This document shows, piece after piece, positions 53,969 through 62,332 of a stretch of 64,000 nucleotides of DNA. The notes under the pieces were generated by a model that made no database searches, had not been told where the DNA came from, and saw only the letters and a program-made list of their open reading frames with translations. Source of the DNA: Alphaproteobacteria bacterium (GTDB taxonomy: Bacteria > Pseudomonadota > Alphaproteobacteria > TMED109); assembly GCA_022825235.1 (NCBI GenBank), contig JAJDYI010000017.1, positions 124,001-188,000 on the forward strand, in the 5' to 3' direction. Within the stretch, counting starts at the first letter, position 1, and each line of letters begins with the position of its first letter. Made by a program: the position numbers and the translations under genes.

Positions 53969-56900
53969 GTGCTGTCGATCGGCGCCATTGCCTCGGCCGC
54001 CCAGGGTGCGAGCTACTACGAGAAGGACGGGTACTACGCGAAGGACGATGCGGAGCACAGGGAGGCGAGCGCCTGGTTCGGGAAGGGCGCCGCGGCGCTG
54101 GGGCTGAAGGGTTCCGTCGACGCGGACACCTTCCGGGCGGTCCTCGAGGGCAAGGTGCCCGACGGGTCCGGGACCGAGCTCGGCAAACGTGGCAGGGACG
54201 GCGAGATCACGCACCGGCCGGGCCGCGACCTCACGTTCTCGGCGCCGAAGTCCGTCTCGATCGCCGCCCTCGTGGGCGGCGACGGGCGCATCGTCGGGGC
54301 GCACGACCGGGCGGTGCAGGCAACGCTCGCCTGGGTCGAGAAGAACGCGGTCCAGACCCGGATGCAGGACCCCGGGATCGGCCGCATGGTTCGCTCCGGC
54401 GACCAGAAGTGCGTGGTCGCGACCTTTCGCCATGACACGTCGCGGAACCTCGACCCGCAACTCCACACGCACGCGGTGCTCGCCAACATGGCCCAGGGCG
54501 AGGACGGCAAGTGGCGCTCGATGGCCAACGAGGCGCTCTACGAGCGTCAGAAGCTGATCGGCGCGATCTACCGGAACGAGCTTGCGGCCGGGCTCACGAG
54601 GCTCGGGTACGCGATCGAGAAGACCCATGCGGACGGTCGTTTCGAGATCGCCGGGGTGTCCCGCGAGGCAACCCGGGCGTTCTCGACCCGCCGTGCGGAG
54701 ATCGAGGCGGCCATGGCGGCGGGCGGGCCCGGCACATCGGCGGACAACCCCCGGCACGCTCAACGCGCGGCATTGATGACGCGCGCGACCAAGCGGGAGA
54801 TCGACCGCGACGAGCTACGCCATGTGTGGCAGCGGCAGGCGGCCGACCTGGGACTCGACGTTGGCGGGTTCGTCGCCGGTGCGCTTGCCCGCCGCATCGT
54901 GCAGGAGAGGGGATCGGGGAGCCGCGTGCAGGAAGCGGCGCCGGCGGTGAACTCCGTCGTCAGCCTGACGACGGCGGCGGAAATAGACAGGCGGTATGAG
55001 GGGCGGGAGGCGGCGGTCGCGAGCGATGGGCGGGACGCGCGCCCGCCGCCCGGTCTGCCGAACGCAGTCGGACGACCGGGGCGCGTACCGGCCGGGGCAG
55101 CCGCACCGGCGGGGCCGGGCGAGTCCCTGCATGATCGTGGCACGGCGAACCGGGCGGTGGCGTGGGCCATGGCGCACCTGTCGGAGCGCGAGGCCGTGTT
55201 TGCCCGTGCCGATCTGCTGGCCGCGGCCCTCAGTTACGCGCCGGGCGCGTTCAGCGTCGGGGCCGTCGAGCGCGAGGTGGCGGGGCTCCAGAAGGCGGGC
55301 GCACTCCACGCCGTGAGCCTGCCGGGGTCCCGGGATTCGCTCGCGACCGACCGCACCGTCGGGGAGGAGCGCGAGACCATCGCCCTGATGCGCGCGGGCC
55401 AGGCCCGCGGGCAGGCGCCGATGCGCCGCCGAGCCGTCCGGCAACACCTCCACAAGGGGCCGCTCACGGCCGGCCAGAAGGACGCGGTGGCGCTGATCCT
55501 CGCGGCGAAGGACCGGGTGGTGGGGGTCCAGGGCTATGCCGGGACCGGGAAGACGACCATGCTCGACCGCGCGCGCACGCTGGCGGAGAGGAAGGGCTGG
55601 CGGATGCTCGGGCTCGCGCCCTCGGCGTCGGCGGTGAAGACGCTCGCCGCGGAGGCCAACATCGAGTCGCAGACCCTGCAGGGGTTCCTCGCCCGGAACG
55701 CCGGCGTCGCCGCGGGGCGCCTCACGAAGCGCGGCGCGCGCGAGATGCGCGCGGCGTTCGCGAAGACCGTCCTGGTGGTCGACGAGGGTTCGCTGGCCTC
55801 GACCGTGCAGGCGCGCGACCTCTTGAGGATCGCGAACGAACTCCGGATCCCCCGGGTCGCGCTGGTCGGCGACGCGAAGCAGCTGGACGCGGTGGACGCC
55901 GGCAAGCCGTTCGCGCAACTCCAGGCCGCCGGGATGCCGACCGCGCCGATGGACGAGATCCTGCGCCAGCGGGACCCGGCGCTGAAGGAGGCGGTCGAGG
56001 CGAGCCTCAAGGGCGAGATCCACCGTGCCTTCGAGAAGCTCGGGAGCAACGTCACCGAGGCTGCGGCGCGCGACCTCGCGGACACCGTTGCCGGCCGCTG
56101 GCTCGCACTCCCGCCCGATGCCCGGGAGAAGACCGGGGTCATGGCGCCGAGTCACGCGCTCCGCCTCCGCATCAACGGGCACATCCGCGAAGAACTCGCG
56201 CGCGAAGGCCGCCTGCAGGGGCCGGCCGCGGAGGTCGAGCGGCTGGTCTCCAGGGGGTACACGCGGGCGGAGAGGGCCCTCGCCGGCAACTACGCGAAGG
56301 GCGACGTGGTCGCCTTCCAGCGCGCCTACCGGCGGATCGGCGTCGCCAAGGGGGAGGAGCGCCGCGTCGTCGGCGTCGACGGCAGGCGCGGTGCCGTGCT
56401 GCTCGACGACGGCAAGGGCGGTTCCGTCGCTTGGAAACCCGCCCGGATCGGTGGCCTGAAGGGCGGCACCGAGGTCTACCGGCCGGAAGGGATCGAGCTC
56501 CGCGCCGGTGACCGCATCCGCTGGACACGCAACGACGCCGGGCTCGGCCTGGTCAACAGCCGCACCGCCGAGGTGCTGGGCGTCGCCAACGGGCGCGTGG
56601 CGTTCCGCCTGGAGGACGGCCGGCGGCTGGACCTGCGCCCCGGCGACCCGCAGCTCCGCCATCTCGACCACGCCTGGGCGTCCACCGTGCACGCGTTCCA
56701 GGGGCGGACCGTGGACAACGTGATCGCCGCGATGGAGGCCAGGCACCCGCATCTCACCACGCAGAAGAGCTTCTACGTCGAGATCAGCCGCGCCCGCGAC
56801 CGGGCCGAGCTGGTCACCGACGATGCTTCCGACCTCCGCGCGCAGCTCCAGGCGGTCACCGGCGAGCACATCGCCGCCCTCGAGGGCATCGAGGAAATGC

Positions 56901-57070
56901 CCCGGGAGTCGTCCGGCCGCGCGGCCGAAGCCGGCCGCTCACGCGGGCAACCGTCGGCACATGGCGCCGGCAGGGATGCCGCCGGGGACCGGGCAGGCCC
57001 GGCACCGGGAGCTCCGGAACGCGCATCGGGCCGTCCGGAGCGCAGCCGGGACGCCGGGCTGGACCTGTAG
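53969..57070 (+). CDS. traI: MobF-family relaxase-helicase TraI/TrwC
   Basis: Protein of 1033 residues from GTG 53969, one base after traD. The N-terminal relaxase opens VLSIGAIASAAQGASYYEKDGYY with the tyrosine cluster used for nicking. It has the three-His metal site in LDPQLHTHAVLAN (about 160-172). The helicase half has Walker A QGYAGTGKTTML near 520, VLVVDEGSLAS and the final STVHAFQGRTVDNVIA. It cuts oriT and unwinds the strand for transfer. The C-terminal about 60 residues are low complexity. Confidence 0.95.
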   Translation: MLSIGAIASAAQGASYYEKDGYYAKDDAEHREASAWFGKGAAALGLKGSVDADTFRAVLEGKVPDGSGTELGKRGRDGEITHRPGRDLTFSAPKSVSIAALVGGDGRIVGAHDRAVQATLAWVEKNAVQTRMQDPGIGRMVRSGDQKCVVATFRHDTSRNLDPQLHTHAVLANMAQGEDGKWRSMANEALYERQKLIGAIYRNELAAGLTRLGYAIEKTHADGRFEIAGVSREATRAFSTRRAEIEAAMAAGGPGTSADNPRHAQRAALMTRATKREIDRDELRHVWQRQAADLGLDVGGFVAGALARRIVQERGSGSRVQEAAPAVNSVVSLTTAAEIDRRYEGREAAVASDGRDARPPPGLPNAVGRPGRVPAGAAAPAGPGESLHDRGTANRAVAWAMAHLSEREAVFARADLLAAALSYAPGAFSVGAVEREVAGLQKAGALHAVSLPGSRDSLATDRTVGEERETIALMRAGQARGQAPMRRRAVRQHLHKGPLTAGQKDAVALILAAKDRVVGVQGYAGTGKTTMLDRARTLAERKGWRMLGLAPSASAVKTLAAEANIESQTLQGFLARNAGVAAGRLTKRGAREMRAAFAKTVLVVDEGSLASTVQARDLLRIANELRIPRVALVGDAKQLDAVDAGKPFAQLQAAGMPTAPMDEILRQRDPALKEAVEASLKGEIHRAFEKLGSNVTEAAARDLADTVAGRWLALPPDAREKTGVMAPSHALRLRINGHIREELAREGRLQGPAAEVERLVSRGYTRAERALAGNYAKGDVVAFQRAYRRIGVAKGEERRVVGVDGRRGAVLLDDGKGGSVAWKPARIGGLKGGTEVYRPEGIELRAGDRIRWTRNDAGLGLVNSRTAEVLGVANGRVAFRLEDGRRLDLRPGDPQLRHLDHAWASTVHAFQGRTVDNVIAAMEARHPHLTTQKSFYVEISRARDRAELVTDDASDLRAQLQAVTGEHIAALEGIEEMPRESSGRAAEAGRSRGQPSAHGAGRDAAGDRAGPAPGAPERASGRPERSRDAGLDL

Positions 57071-57157
57071 CGGCCAGGAACCGGAGCCCGGAATGTCTGA
57101 AGACGCGCGGCAGCGAAGCGGCCGCACACGTGCAGCAGCAAGCCTGGGAGGCGCACC

Positions 57158-57541
57158 ATGAACCCGGCACCACGACCGAACCCGGCACCAACAGCAGCCG
57201 ATGGCGACCAGACGCCGGAGAAACAGACGCCGCGCACGATCCGGTTCCATGACCGGGACTGGGACCTGATCGAGACCTTCGCGGTCATGCGGGGCATCAC
57301 CACGTCGGAACTGATCCGCGCCACGGTGCTGACCGCGATCGGCGCGGAAACCCCGCCGCCCAATACCCGCAGCCGGCTGGTCCCGCAGATCGAGCTGATC
57401 TTCCGCTACACGCACATCCTCGCGACGGCGTTGCGGGACGAGATGCGCGAAAACGGGCGCGGCGAGCAGTTGGAGGCGCTGGTCCGCTCGGCCCGCGAGC
57501 TGCAAGGCGAGCTCAACAAGGGGTCGGGAACCGGGCGGTAG
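57158..57541 (+). CDS. Ribbon-helix-helix-like accessory protein
   Basis: Protein of 127 residues, ATG 57158 with GGGAGG upstream. PRTIRFHDRDWDLIETFAVMRGITTSELIR fits a ribbon-helix-helix DNA-binding domain (about 25-60). A helical C-terminal part follows. Location after the relaxase suggests a relaxosome or partition accessory protein, but the family is not recognised. Confidence 0.6.
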   Translation: MNPAPRPNPAPTAADGDQTPEKQTPRTIRFHDRDWDLIETFAVMRGITTSELIRATVLTAIGAETPPPNTRSRLVPQIELIFRYTHILATALRDEMRENGRGEQLEALVRSARELQGELNKGSGTGR

Positions 57542-57620
57542 GCGCCGGTCCGGACCGACGCAGGCGCCGCCCGCCGCGGTTGCCGGCCAACGAAATCGAG
57601 AGTGTCCCGGGGTGAACGCC

Positions 57621-58391
57621 ATGCCGACCAAGCCGCCACCGCTGATCCTGACGCCGCCCCCGGCCTCGTCCACAGCCCCGTCCGCGCGCAGTGCCCCGGT
57701 CTTTTCCGGGTCCCATAAGCTCGAGGCCCGGCCATTCGAGCTCCCGACCGCCCTGGTTCCGAACACCCGGCTGCAAATGGACGGCGTCGCGTTTCTCTCG
57801 CTGCTCCCCGACGACGCCATCCTCGTGGCGTTTTTCGACCCCCAGTACCGGGGCGTCCTCGACAAACTCGGCTACGGCAACGAGGGAAAGACCCACGGCA
57901 GGCGCCGGTTCGCCCTCCGGCAGATGACCGACGGGGTCATCCGGACGTTCCTGGCGGGGCTGGACCGGGTCCTGATTCCGTCCGGCCACGTGTTCCTCTG
58001 GGTCGACAAGTTCCACCTGTGCCAGGGCGTCCGGGACTGGCTGGAGGGCACGAAGCTCGAAATCGTCGTCCTTGTCACGTGGGACAAGGGCATCTTCGGG
58101 ATGGGATACCGCACCCGGCGCCGCGCCGAATACTGCCTGGTGCTCCAGAAACGGCCGCGCCGGGCGAAGGGCGTGTGGAGGGCCCACACGCCCGCCGACG
58201 TCGTTCGGGAGCCGGCGGCGGGGAAACGCGGCCATCCCCACGCGAAACCCGTCGACCTCCAGGGCGAGCTCATGGCCGCCGTGAGCCACGAAGGCGACTA
58301 TGTCATCGACCCGGCGGCCGGCTCGTTCTCCGTTCTGGACGCGGCAATCAGTCGCGCGCGGACCTTCCTGGGCTGCGATCCGGAGGGTTAG
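57621..58391 (+). CDS. DNA adenine/cytosine-N4 methyltransferase
   Basis: Protein of 256 residues from ATG 57621 (GTG 57612 possible). Catalytic motif IV is DPQYRG, with Q where DPPY is usual. Motif I lies near the C-terminus (VIDPAAGSFSVLDAA), so the order is beta-class. GHVFLWVDKFHL lies between. No restriction gene is adjacent, so it is an orphan methylase that may protect the element after transfer. Confidence 0.85.
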   Translation: MPTKPPPLILTPPPASSTAPSARSAPVFSGSHKLEARPFELPTALVPNTRLQMDGVAFLSLLPDDAILVAFFDPQYRGVLDKLGYGNEGKTHGRRRFALRQMTDGVIRTFLAGLDRVLIPSGHVFLWVDKFHLCQGVRDWLEGTKLEIVVLVTWDKGIFGMGYRTRRRAEYCLVLQKRPRRAKGVWRAHTPADVVREPAAGKRGHPHAKPVDLQGELMAAVSHEGDYVIDPAAGSFSVLDAAISRARTFLGCDPEG

Positions 58392-58528
58392 GACGGTGGT
58401 CCGCGCGAGGGCGGCGCGCCGGAGAACCTCGCGGCCGGCAGCAAACCGGGGGGCGGCGCAGGCCGGATGGACGGCGAAATCGACGGGAATCGTTCCGGTC
58501 GTGCCCGCATACCGCACGCGCCGGGGGC

Positions 58529-58644
58529 GTATGCTCGAGCATACAAGCACGTATGCTCGCGTATGCTCTCAGGAAGACGCGACGAAAAGAACTGGTGAAA
58601 CAGTGACTTGCAGTGCGCGCGCCCGTGTATGCGCGAGCATACAC
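58529..58644. repeat. GTATGC palindromes and direct repeats
   Basis: Four copies of one core: a perfect 16-bp palindrome GTATGCTCGAGCATAC at 58529-58544, tandem GTATGCTCGC and GTATGCTCTC at 58551-58570, and the inverted repeat GTGTATGC-GCGA-GCATACAC at 58625-58644. Spacing and symmetry fit a dimeric DNA-binding protein's operators or relaxosome binding sites. Confidence 0.7.
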
Positions 58645-58771
58645 TCGTTCCAACACACGTTTGGCGGCGTATGGCGCCACAAGGACACGTCAGGGCACCC
58701 CATCGCACGCATGCGCGCGCCTGCAGTTCGCTGCGTGTGGTGTGGCCAAAATCAACTCCGCAAGGAGTCAG

Positions 58772-58912
58772 ATGGACAAGTGTGCACCACACACCGTTGT
58801 CGGCCGAAACCGCCGCTGCTGCAAGGGGTTGGAGCCCTCGCGGCGCCTGAGCGAGACGACCGGGCCGCGACACCTGAGCGCGTTCCGCATCGCCTTCCGG
58901 CGGCAGAGGTAA
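58772..58912 (+). CDS. Possible small basic Cys-containing protein
   Basis: A 46-residue frame (MDKCAPHTVVGRNRRCCKG...) with AAGGAG five bases before the ATG. It is basic with three cysteines. No family is recognised. The good ribosome-binding site is the only support. Confidence 0.35.
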   Translation: MDKCAPHTVVGRNRRCCKGLEPSRRLSETTGPRHLSAFRIAFRRQR

Positions 58913-59069
58913 CAAAACGGGGGGCGGCGCGCAAACCGGCGAGGTCGGATTTCACACACTGCGCGCCAGCAAACCCGACACGACCGGTACGGCGCCGGTG
59001 TTACCGCATCTCAGGGTGAGCCATCACACATGTTACCGCAGACCCATTCGGTACGGAGACAAGCGCCGC

Positions 59070-59474
59070 CGCGCACCACGACCTTCAAGACCTTCCCCTT
59101 CCCGGACGGGCTCTCGCCCGATATTCCTGCCGCCGACTATGCGGGCGCCCCGCGCGCCGCCGCCATCGCTCACGCCGCTCGGCGGCTGGTTGAGTTGCGC
59201 GACCGTTGGCTGAACCCGCCCGAGTGGTTGGAATGGGCGGACGAGGCGGTGCCGGGCTATCCGAAACGTCCAGTCGCTCGCCACGACGCGGCGGTGGAAG
59301 GACTCAATGGGCGAACGCTGACCAAGCTCTACAACGCCCGTCCGCGATGGCGCACGCTCAGTGCATGCGGAACTTGATGCCGCCGTGGCGAAGGCGTACG
59401 GGTGGAGTGCGGGGATATCCGAAGACGATGCGCTGGCATCTCTGCTGAGATCGAATTTGGCAGCAGGCACATGA
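59070..59474 (+). pseudogene. C-terminal remnant of a large DNA methyltransferase (MmeI/ISP-like)
   Basis: The stretch FKTFPFPDGLSPDIPAADY, then LVELRDRWLNPPEW and GYPKRPVARHDAA, is the well-conserved tail of large single-chain DNA methyltransferases. After LTKLYNARPRW the frame breaks. The other frame continues HAELDAAVAKAYGWSAGIS to the stop at 59472-59474. No catalytic domain is left upstream. Confidence 0.65.
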
Positions 59475-59556
59475 TGAACTTTGGATTCCTGTTGCTCGGA
59501 CTTTCCTTGGTGGCCTCCTTGCCCGTTGCGCCCCCGCATGCAACAATTAACCCGGT

Positions 59557-59584
59557 CCCGCCACACGGGGGCGGGAGGTTTTAA
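59557..59584 (+). terminator. Probable terminator
   Basis: CCCGCC (59557-59562) pairs with GGCGGG (59570-59575), followed by AGGTTTT. It lies between the methyltransferase remnant and the 29-residue frame. Confidence 0.5.
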
Positions 59585-59625
59585 GATCGTAGCGCACGCA
59601 AGAAATCCACAAACAGGAGCCAAAT

Positions 59626-59715
59626 ATGGCGGGACATTCCCCCCAAGTGATGGCGCTCCTTCGGGAAATCAAAAACCTGAAAGAAATCGTCCGCATTCTC
59701 ACGTCAAAAAAATGA
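59626..59715 (+). CDS. Tiny 29-residue protein candidate
   Basis: ATG 59626 has AGGAG seven bases upstream. The product MAGHSPQVMALLREIKNLKE... is an amphipathic helix ending in lysines. The frame is bracketed by two hairpins, one just before and one just after, so it would form its own short transcript. Function unknown; a small regulator or toxin-like peptide is conceivable. Confidence 0.45.
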   Translation: MAGHSPQVMALLREIKNLKEIVRILTSKK

Positions 59716-59721
59716 GAATGC

Positions 59722-59747
59722 CCGCCCGGTGTCGAATGGCACCGGGC
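59722..59747. terminator. Bidirectional hairpin terminator
   Basis: CGCCCGGTG and CACCGGGCG form a perfect 9-bp stem around an 8-base loop. On the minus strand it is followed within 10 bases by TTTTTTT, so it best terminates the YkvA gene. On the plus strand it follows the 29-residue frame. Confidence 0.65.
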
Positions 59748-59765
59748 GACTTATTGGTAGCGACG

Positions 59766-60113
59766 TTAAGCTAAATTGCGTTCCACCCAATCATGCGCCT
59801 TCTGTCTGTGCTCATCCTTGATATGTGTAGCCACCACGGCAACGGCAGCAACCATGACTGCCAGATCGTCTGAATAACCGACGACGGGGATAACGTCGGG
59901 AACTGCGTCGACCGGAGACACGAAATAGATCAACGCGCCGATGATAACTCCACGCGCCCAATCCGGGGTGTCATCATCGATCAATGCGTAGTAGAGCCTA
60001 AGCGCGGTTTCCAGTACCTCGCGTCCAGCTTGACCAATGGCATCTGCCATTTTTGCCCAGAAGGATTGTTCATCCAATTCTCCGCCTTTGTGGACAGTGT
60101 TGTTCTCACTCAT
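59766..60113 (-). CDS. YkvA/DUF1232 membrane protein
   Basis: Protein of 115 residues from ATG 60113, with AAGGA nine bases upstream. The DUF1232 core is read as ARGVIIGALIYFVSPVDAVP and DVIPVVGYSDDLAVM, a hydrophobic hairpin with conserved acidic residues. Function is unknown, though such proteins are common accessory genes. It ends just before a hairpin terminator. Confidence 0.85.
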   Translation of the reverse strand: MSENNTVHKGGELDEQSFWAKMADAIGQAGREVLETALRLYYALIDDDTPDWARGVIIGALIYFVSPVDAVPDVIPVVGYSDDLAVMVAAVAVVATHIKDEHRQKAHDWVERNLA

Positions 60114-60624
60114 GTACTGGATTCCTTTCGCCGGAAAGACTGCAGGCGCGGATGTGCCCAAAACCGCCTCCGGGCGCCAAGTCTTCCGTCACCTTACCGC
60201 CGACGCGGGGCTGGCGCACGCTCCCGTCGGGTTAGCTGCTGACATCCTTGAGCATCACTGGGCAGACGGGTGTAGTTGGCATTGCATCATTCGATCAAGC
60301 CGTGTGTATAGCTCCCGGGCAATGGGCCGGATAGAATCGCAATACGCGCACACAGGACTGTGCGCATTCCCAGGTTGCGGCGTGCACCCCGGGCATCGGC
60401 GGCGGGTTCGAGCAGGAACCGCCGCCGGCGCATACAAGCGATGGTGCCGTGTATTTTGCCTGCGCCGCCGTTCGGCGGAGTTTGGTTCCGGGAGGTTGCC
60501 GTGACTCGCGCTTCGGCGGCGTCTCGTCGGGGGCCCGTGGCCGCTTCTGGGCCAAAGGAGCGTACGTCGGACGCGCAGCTCACTCTGGCAACGGGATCAT
60601 GAGCGCATGGCCGGTGCCGTCCAG
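60114..60624. other. Intergenic region, no supported gene
   Basis: About 510 bases between YkvA and the second integrase. No tRNA, integrase-core repeat or credible frame was recognised. Confidence 0.45.
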
Positions 60625-61782
60625 TCATTCGTCTTGCCCGGCGCCGTCGGCGGTGCGGCCCGGTAGCCCATCGCGCAGCGCCGCATCGTCCAGGTGCGCA
60701 TAGATCGCGGTCGTGGTTCGCTTGCGGTGCCCAAGCAGCTTGCCCACGGCGGTCAGCCCGACCCCGTTCATGACGCCCTGCGAGGCATACGTATGGCGAG
60801 CATCGTGGAGGCGCACGCCGTGCAGCCCGGCCTCCTCCCGGACGCCGACCCAGAACGTGTAGCGGCGCGACGTGGTGAGGTCCTCGGGAAACACCCGCGC
60901 CGCGCCTTCCTCCCTGGGCAGCGCCGCGAGCACCGTGACGGCTTCCGGCCCGAGCCAGAGCGTGCGCGGGCCGGTCTTGGAGTCGCCGAGGCGCGCGCTT
61001 GCACCATCCTCCGACAGCTCCCCGATCTCCTTCCATCGCAGGTGGAGCACTTCGGACAGCCGGGCGCCGGTCAGCGTCAGCAGCCGGATCGCGGCGACCG
61101 GCCACGGGTGATCGGCCGCGTGCCGGTCGAGCACCGCGCCCAGCCGTCGCAGTTCGTCGCGGCCGAGGAAGCGCGCGACGGGCCTCCGCGGGTTCATGAC
61201 GATGTTGGCGCAGGCGTCGGGGACGTGCCCGCCAAGCTCCCCCCACTGGCGTGCGGTGGCGAGCATGGTGCGGAGGATCTCGAAGGCGCGGTTGGCGGCG
61301 CCGGGCCTGTCAGCGCTCGCGGCGTCGAACCACGCGGAGACCCGCGCATGGTTGATGGCGTCGAGGCGCAGGCGCCCGAACGCCGGCAGCAGCCGGTGGC
61401 GCAGGTAGATGTCGTAGGTCTCGAGCGAGGACGGTTTCCACCGGCTGCGGCGCCGCTCGCGGTAGGTGGCGGCGAAGTCGCGGAACAGCGGCGCCTTGAC
61501 CCTGCGATCCGGAACCACCTCGCCCGTCCAGACGCGGGCAAGCAGGGTGGCCGCCTCCTTCCGTGCATCCGCGAGACTCGTCTCCGGGAAGCGCCCGAGG
61601 GTGAGCTTCCGCATCCGGCCCTGCACGCGGGTCTGGACGATGAACGCGCGCACGCCCGAGGGATGCACCCTGACCCCGAAGTGGGCGAGCGCACCGTCCC
61701 AGAGCGTGTACTCGGCCGCCCCGGGCCGTGCGGCGGCGATGGCCTTCCGGGTGAGGGGCTTCTTCACGGGGCTACGCGCCAT
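60625..61782 (-). CDS. Tyrosine recombinase/integrase (second)
   Basis: Integrase of 385 residues with an N-terminal DUF4102-like domain (LTRKAIAAARPGAAEYTLWDG, GVRVHPSGVRAFIVQ). The catalytic set is R in TGARLSEVLHLRW, HDARHTYAS, H in LLGHRKRTTTAIYAHLDD and Tyr in the same box. It is clearly different from the integrase at 28814. It starts inside the end of a truncated integrase, suggesting insertion next to or over an older element. Confidence 0.92.
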   Translation of the reverse strand: MARSPVKKPLTRKAIAAARPGAAEYTLWDGALAHFGVRVHPSGVRAFIVQTRVQGRMRKLTLGRFPETSLADARKEAATLLARVWTGEVVPDRRVKAPLFRDFAATYRERRRSRWKPSSLETYDIYLRHRLLPAFGRLRLDAINHARVSAWFDAASADRPGAANRAFEILRTMLATARQWGELGGHVPDACANIVMNPRRPVARFLGRDELRRLGAVLDRHAADHPWPVAAIRLLTLTGARLSEVLHLRWKEIGELSEDGASARLGDSKTGPRTLWLGPEAVTVLAALPREEGAARVFPEDLTTSRRYTFWVGVREEAGLHGVRLHDARHTYASQGVMNGVGLTAVGKLLGHRKRTTTAIYAHLDDAALRDGLPGRTADGAGQDE

Positions 61783-61918
61783 GCCGCACCTCCCCCCGGT
61801 TCCGGCCGCCCGTCATGGCGTCGCCGACGATCCCGGAGATGCGCCCCGCCGCGTCGCGGACATGCTCGTCCGCGAGATGGGCGTAGCGCTCGGTCGTGTT
61901 GACCCGCCCATAACCCCC
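61772..61918 (-). pseudogene. Truncated tyrosine recombinase, C-terminal end
   Basis: The minus strand gives NTTERYAHLADEHVRDAAGRI and about 20 more residues to a stop at 61774-61772. The motif with its catalytic Tyr is the end of a XerC/phage-like integrase. Upstream sequence breaks off near 61918. It overlaps the intact integrase start by 11 bases. Confidence 0.7.
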
Positions 61919-61923
61919 ACAAG

Positions 61924-62325
61924 TTGAGCGAGACGGACACGGTTCACTACTGTTTTCATCCGCTCGCGGGACCGCGGGTACGGACGCTGGAAAGCCGCTC
62001 ACATCGCGGGGAGCCGATGGTGGTGGTCATCGATGCTGCTGGTTGGCGGTATCACCTGCCGTTGTGGATAACGTTGCCGGAAGCGGCGTGGTGGGAGGTG
62101 CGCGAACGCCCGAGGCTGTCGCTTCCGGCGTTGTCGGAGCATCTTGGGCGAGGCGTACCGTGTCCTGATGCTGGTCGAAATCCGGAAGGTCCAGGTCGCG
62201 GTCGGGGACGTAGCAGGGGCCGGACGGATGATGGACGAGGCGCGGGCCGGGACGATCGAGGACACGGACGATCGGGTCTTTGCGCTCGCCCATGTCGCCC
62301 GGAACCAGGGGGGTGTGGTCCATGA
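61924..62325 (+). CDS. DUF5372-like small protein, frame possibly shifted at its end
   Basis: From TTG 61924 the first about 75 residues read HYCFHPLAGPRVRTLESRSHRGEP and LPLWITLPEAAWWEVRERPRL, the pattern of short DUF5372 proteins often found near transposons. Beyond about 62150 the frame becomes Gly/Arg-rich and overlaps other frames, so the true end is uncertain. No function known. Confidence 0.4.
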   Translation: MSETDTVHYCFHPLAGPRVRTLESRSHRGEPMVVVIDAAGWRYHLPLWITLPEAAWWEVRERPRLSLPALSEHLGRGVPCPDAGRNPEGPGRGRGRSRGRTDDGRGAGRDDRGHGRSGLCARPCRPEPGGCGP

Positions 62326-62332
62326 AGGATGA
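62168..62332 (+). CDS. Small helical-repeat protein candidate
   Basis: A 54-residue frame (ATG 62168) with VQVAVGDVAGAGRMMDEA and IEDTDDRVFALAHVARNQ. It resembles one unit of helical repeats of the type GD..GA...M..A, repeated again in the gene at 63312. It overlaps the next gene by 11 bases, so coupling is possible. Low support. Confidence 0.35.
   Translation: MLVEIRKVQVAVGDVAGAGRMMDEARAGTIEDTDDRVFALAHVARNQGGVVHEG

Larger units (their letters stand above)
58392..59069. other. Palindrome-rich intergenic region, candidate oriT or control region
   Basis: About 680 bases with few credible frames. It carries the GTATGC palindromes listed separately and a possible small gene at 58772. Its place beside the relaxase, RHH protein and methylase makes it one candidate for oriT. 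The nick site itself was not identified. Confidence 0.45.

Noticed and set aside
58529-58644. GTATGC repeats as a CRISPR array
   Set aside because: Units are about 10-20 bp, unevenly spaced and without uniform spacers or cas genes.
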